A stretch of 64,000 nucleotides of DNA from Coptis chinensis. Taxonomy: Eukaryota; Streptophyta; Magnoliopsida; Ranunculales; Ranunculaceae. The notes below the pieces were generated by a model. That model ran no database searches. It worked only from the letters and a program-made list of their open reading frames with translations, and had not been told where the DNA came from. Made by a program: the position numbers and the translations under genes. The stretch covers positions 77,521,501 through 77,585,500 of the forward strand of contig CM027385.1 of the NCBI GenBank assembly GCA_015680905.1, given 5' to 3'. Every line of letters starts with the position of its first letter. Positions within the stretch are counted from its first letter, which is position 1. Of the stretch, positions 59,525-64,000 are shown piece by piece.

Positions 59525-60371
59525 CACACCCCAAAATTTCCAGACAATCAAATAGAGATTATTTAATATATAAATATCTCAAATGTTTCCCTATTCAATC
59601 ATCTGAAAACCTAGGGTGAAGTGACAAATGCTAATAATCTATCATCAAACACGATATTAAATCTGAGATCAATTTAAAACCAAAAGAACAACCCTTCAAT
59701 CACATTATTAAATTAAATGAGTAGCTAACGAACTCTATTACATGTCTCAATTCAAAACCATACATTTCAGAAAAATAGAAAGACTTTAGGAGAGAATCCA
59801 AATTAAGGGTCCTCAATCCATTGCACTCCACCAGCTATAATCCTAAGAACACCCACGTTGCAAAACAAAGCAAACATGGGCCAATTTGCTGGTATGAGTA
59901 AGACTAAATATAAAATAGTACTACCTTCAACTTTCAAATAAATAAATAATAATATTATCGGCCAACCATTTAACTTGGAAGTCAAGATAGTTTTGTTTCC
60001 CAAAACGGCGTGCAATTTCTTCCAAGTAAGCTCACCAATAAAATTCCTAACTAGTAAATAAAGATTGTATACATTACCTTTAATCAAGCACGTCAAATCA
60101 GGATAGGACAACGTCTCTGCATAAAAGATTAATAAGTCCTACCCTCCTGCAAAACAAAGTTAGTTTTCCCAAACATAAACAGTTAAATCATACATCTACG
60201 ACTTCATTCTCACAGCAATATACATAATTTGACTTAAGATATCACAAATATATCAACATTCATGTCACACCACCATATCCATCATATCACACAAACCACA
60301 TACACATTCCTTTGTAGGAAATCATATAATGCATAAACATTCATAAACAACAACCCGCTCATACATAAAAT
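59525..60371 (-). mobile_element. Truncated gypsy LTR, antisense relative of the 4.5-kb solo LTR
   Basis: On the minus strand it ends GGAAATTTTGGGGTGTGACA at 59525. It includes AGTCTTACTCATACC and CATGTTTGCTTTG, GCAACGTGGGTGTTC, closely matching 38.15-38.21 kb. The upstream part is cut off at 60372, where the Athila-like LTR begins. Confidence 0.7.
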
Positions 60372-61205
60372 TGATAAGAGCCCAAAATTGTAGTTTTAAC
60401 CCCTTAATAATATTATATTTAGACCAATTATGTTTATAATAAATAAGAGTTAGTACTGTTTACGTGCTTTTGTGTATTTCAGGTCTTGGAGTCAAATATG
60501 TAAAGAAATATGTCACTTTTGCAAGAGAAAGGAGCAAAGGTTGGTTGCTAAGAAGTTCTATGGTTAAAACCCAAGCTTCAAGGAGAAAAAACTTTTTTAA
60601 AGCCCAATCAAAGCTGAAAAGTCAAAGTCAATGTGGGCAAAAATAGAGCATAAAAGTCAACAGAACTTCCGCAGGCCGTATCTTTGGACTCAGACCTCAG
60701 AATTGGGTCTACTATATGTCAAAACGACCAGCTCGGAAAGAGCTTTCTAATGGTCCAGGCTTTGATCAAATAAGAGGAGTAAAAGTGGACGAAAAAGTTG
60801 TTGCAGTAATTTTCAGCAGAGAAACTCTTTTTAGACTTGAGTAATTAGGTTTTGGGCTTGATTTAATGGCCCAAAACATAGCTCCAAAGCCCATGCACAA
60901 AATTGTAAACCTAGCCCTCTCATATATAAAGAGGACTAAGGCACAACTCTAAGAATATAAGCCCTTAGTTAATTAAGCTTTCTTTCATTAGTTTTCTTTA
61001 GTCTAAACCTAGTTTATGTTATTTAGCCTAGCCACCATTAATAAAAGTCAAGTTATTGTTATTGTTTTTATGATGTCTTATTCTTATTCTTATAATTATG
61101 ATAGTCTAATGAATCATAGCTAAACCTCAATTAGAGAGGTTTGATTAAAGCTTTGATGAAGACTTGATGAGTTAGTATAGAATAGTTATAGTAAGATATT
61201 CCACT
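60372..61205 (+). mobile_element. Broken Athila-like LTR (copy B)
   Basis: Starts TGATAAGAGCCCAAAATTG like the copies at 8209 (minus) and 61933 (+). Shared words include CTCGGAAAGAGCTTTC and GCCCATGCACAA. The match stops near 61205, while the other copies go on for several hundred bases, and LINE ORF1 sequence follows. Confidence 0.75.
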
Positions 61206-61932
61206 CTTGACTGAAGTTGTGATTTATAATACAACTCGAGATCAAAATGAGCTAGCAAGTAATGATGATAACATCTTGACTGAAGAGGAGTTATTCCACT
61301 TCAATTTAGAGAATAACACATATGCAGCCCTTGTACTAGAAGAAGAAGGCATAGTAGATGATGATATCTCTGAGTAGCAGGAGGATCCATTTGATGATCA
61401 GAATATGGTATCAAACCTAGCTACACCTCTGCGTATGCCATCATAGGTTACTACTAGAGCGCAACTTCAAAAGCTACAACAATCTGGCAAAAGAAACAGT
61501 GGAAGGCCAAAGGGCTCAGGTAACAAAAACAAACAAAAATGATAGTTTTTTTTTTTTTTTTTTTTATGAAGATATGTATATACAATGTTAGAGGAATAAA
61601 TGATCTGAAAAAAGCAAGAGATTTAAATATTTTCAGAACTCGAAATAATCTATCCTGTTTTTGCATCCTTGAAACAAAAGTTAAAATAGAAAAATTTCAA
61701 GGTATTAGCAATGTCTGCTGCCCTGCTTGGTCTTTTGAGAAAAATTACTCTAGTGATCGTTCTGGTCGTATTTGGATATCTTGGGATCCTTCTCAGCTAT
61801 ATGTTTCCAAAATTCTGGAAAGTGCTCAATTTATTCATGCTCAAGTCATGGTACTAGCTTCTTCACAAGTGTTTCATCTTACAAGTATCTATGCAAGCAA
61901 TAAAAGAGTAGAGAGGCAGATTCTTTGGCAAG
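61206..61932 (+). mobile_element. Second copy of the L1-type LINE
   Basis: ORF1 C-terminus with two stops (TEEELFHFNLENN, then TRAQLQKLQQSGKRN, SGRPKGSGNK), a T-tract of 23 bases at 61544-61566, and an open endonuclease frame from the ATG at 61566. It begins MKICIYNVRGINDLKK and contains CILETKVKIEKF and GRIWISWDPS, then YASNKRVERQILWQ. It is cut at 61933 by the Athila-like LTR. It is the same family as the copy at 1572 and aligns through the endonuclease. Confidence 0.85.
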
Positions 61933-63413
61933 TGATAAGAGCCCAAAACTGTAGTTTTAACCCCTTAACAATCATACTTTTAGACCAATTATGCGAGTAA
62001 TAAATTAGAGTTAATACTGATTACGTGCTTTTATGTATTTCAATCATTGAAGTCAATTATGTGCAGAAATATGCCACTTTGGCGAGATAAAGGAGCAAGG
62101 GTTGGTTGCTAATAAGTTCTGTGATTAAAGGCTAAGATTCAAGGAGACAAAGCCTTTGTAAAGCCCGGTCAAAAGCTGAAAAGTCAACGCGGGCAGAAAT
62201 AGTGCACAAGTCAGCAGAACTTCCGAAGACCATATCTTTGGACTCAAGCCTCAGAATTAGGCCTACCTTATGTCAAAACGACCGGCTCGGAAAGAGATTT
62301 CCAATGGTCCAAGCCTTGACCCAATCAGAGGAGCAAAAGTGGATGAAAAGTCTACTGAAATCAAAGCTAGCTGAAACGGGCTCTGTGGACTGAAGAAATT
62401 AGGCTTTGGGCTCGATTTTCCGGCCCAAAAACATGACTCCTCAGCCCATGCACGAAAATGTGGATATGGTCTCCTCCATTTACACACACAAGACTTAACT
62501 CTTAAGCATTAGATAGATTAGGTAGAAAAGTAGCTATTAAACCTTAGTTCTAGATCTAGTTTTAAATTAATAAAGTAGTTTTGATTCTTGTTTTAATTTT
62601 AGTATTGAATGATTGTTATTCATTTTTAGATCAATAAAATATTTAGTTCTTGATAAATTAGTTTCATTTTCCATTAATTATTAGCTTAAATTCTTAGATT
62701 CAATTATTTGTCATTATTAGTTTAAATAAATTCTTGCATGATTAATGTCCATTTGAGTTTAAATAAGCAAAGTTCAAATCTTTATTCCATGACGTGTTTA
62801 ATTTCATATGGAAATGATAGTATGATGATTCTAGGCTAAACCTCCATTAGAGGGGGTTGAAAAAGCCTTGATGAAGCTTGATTTGTGTTAGCGTAGAGTA
62901 GTCGTAATTTCCATTCCATTCTAGAAACTATTAGTTCACCATGAGAATGGGTTTGATCGTTCACATGCTAGATGTTAGTTGGTAGAGATTACCATGAACA
63001 ACTAGGGATTAGGAAGAACCAATTGTTCTGCAAAAGCAGTTCAATTCAGATTACGACGATTCGTCGTTAGTAAATTAAGTCGAGTTAAGGTGGACTCAAT
63101 CCCCCCTAATTCTTTATCATAAATTCAACCCGTAGCATTTCGTAGTTGAATCCCAGTATCGACTTAGTATAATTTGTTGCATCGTAGTATAATTCGTAAA
63201 TCTCTCATTGACTTTGGTAAGATTAGTAAAACACGAAAACAACGAGTGCTAAAGAACTAGGAGTGGAACGAATCTTCTATTCCAACTCTATTTCAATAGT
63301 ATCGAGAGTAGAAATCTTTGATAATCACGAGTATAGTTCAGTCTTAGTTTTACTAGCGTTTAGAGTTCTCGTAGCTTTATTCATTAGTAAAACTATTCAT
63401 TTTACGACCTGCA
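61933..63413 (+). mobile_element. 5' LTR of an Athila/Tat-like Ty3/gypsy element (copy C), 1,481 bp
   Basis: TGATAAGAGCCC to GACCTGCA, followed after two bases by TGGCGCCGCTTCC, close to the usual TGGCGCCGTTGCCGGGGA primer-binding site of this group. It is therefore a 5' LTR and the element continues past the window end. It is inserted in the LINE endonuclease frame after ILWQ. Confidence 0.85.
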
Positions 63414-63415
63414 AA

Positions 63416-64000
63416 TGGCGCCGCTTCCATCTTAGTTCCCTTTAGCATTGTTTTCGTAGTATAATTAGTCTTCCTAAAGTCTCATTACACCCACCCACCC
63501 TTGTTTGATTCTAACTGTGGTTGTCCACTTCAGAACGGAAATTTTCCGAGCAAAATTCACACGGAGCACGACCCACTCCCTGGGCTAGCAAACTTAGAGC
63601 GCACCCCGCCCTTAAAACACTGGAGCAGAGCGCGCCTCCCCCTCTCTAGAGCGCGCCCATCCCCCAAAGGCCTGGAGCTATGATTATCCCGAAATAACCG
63701 CCCACCACCATAGCTCTATCCCCGAAGGCGACTGCCCACCATAGGCATACACGGAGCGCGACCTGCGCCCACCATAGCCCTATCCTGAGCGCTACCCGTG
63801 CCTACTCTCACTTGGATTTGCCCTATTTCCACATGTTTGTTTCAAACTTCCATTTCTTCAAGATTTTCAGTGTTCTAACTTGTTATATACACTGAACACG
63901 CGTAAACAAGACGCTATTTATAAGTGAAGCAAGGAGGCATTCAGGTACTCTTTTTTTCCATTCTTCGCATTTTCTGTTAGAGGTTTATACTAGTATATCA
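63416..64000 (+). mobile_element. Start of the internal region of the Athila-like element
   Basis: Primer-binding site at 63416-63430, then a C-rich stretch (CACCCACCCACCC) and a GC-rich degenerate block at 63.57-63.80 kb with GAGCGCGCC and CACCATAGC repeats. The GC-rich words match those at 10955-11160. No ORF has started by the window end. Confidence 0.7.

Overview
This is a plant nuclear window, almost certainly from a eudicot. It is AT-rich and contains a many-exon LRR-malectin receptor kinase, an intronless fasciclin-like gene, a Cassandra-type LTR with a 5S rRNA-like sequence, and many plant retrotransposons and MITEs. I cannot name the species from sequence alone.

Layout. 1-1.3 kb: a candidate last exon of an unrecognised + strand gene. 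1.57-6.92 kb: the remains of one L1-type LINE, split by two solo LTRs that each have a 5-bp target duplication; the LINE reading frame resumes after each insert. 6.92-13.03 kb: a minus-strand Athila/Tat-like Ty3/gypsy element with its 3' LTR, polypurine tract and decayed ORFs. 14.29-41.59 kb: one receptor-kinase gene on the minus strand. I modelled 24 exons with consistent splice phases (about 984 aa) and a 10-kb first intron. Its introns hold copia and gypsy remnants, hairpin MITEs, an RNase H fragment, a local 124-bp duplication, and a Cassandra LTR into which a 4.5-kb gypsy LTR has inserted. 42-43.8 kb: a trinucleotide minisatellite, a hAT-like MITE with 8-bp target duplication and a PIF/Harbinger-like MITE. 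45.05-46.06 kb: an intact intronless fasciclin-domain gene, followed at 47.2 kb by an inverted second copy of the Harbinger-like MITE. 49.1-49.6 kb: two exons of a Sec23/Sec24-like gene fragment (minus). 50.7-57 kb: a minus-strand DUF674 exon split by a 6.0-kb Ty1/copia element with both LTRs and a matching target duplication. 58.9-64 kb: a LINE RNase H fragment, a truncated antisense gypsy LTR, a broken Athila-like LTR, a second copy of the LINE family seen at 1.6 kb, and a full Athila-like 5' LTR with primer-binding site whose element runs off the window.

Only two loci look like working host genes: the receptor kinase (cell-surface perception and cytoplasmic phosphorylation) and the fasciclin-like protein (secreted or cell-wall). 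No operon-like cooperation is expected. I did not find a clearly new multi-gene system. The most unusual observations are the gypsy insertion into the 5S box C of a Cassandra LTR, a dense array of WRKY-type W-boxes inside a gypsy LTR, the MITE pair bracketing the fasciclin gene and carrying repeated TGACGTC palindromes, and a splice-acceptor frame problem in the receptor kinase.
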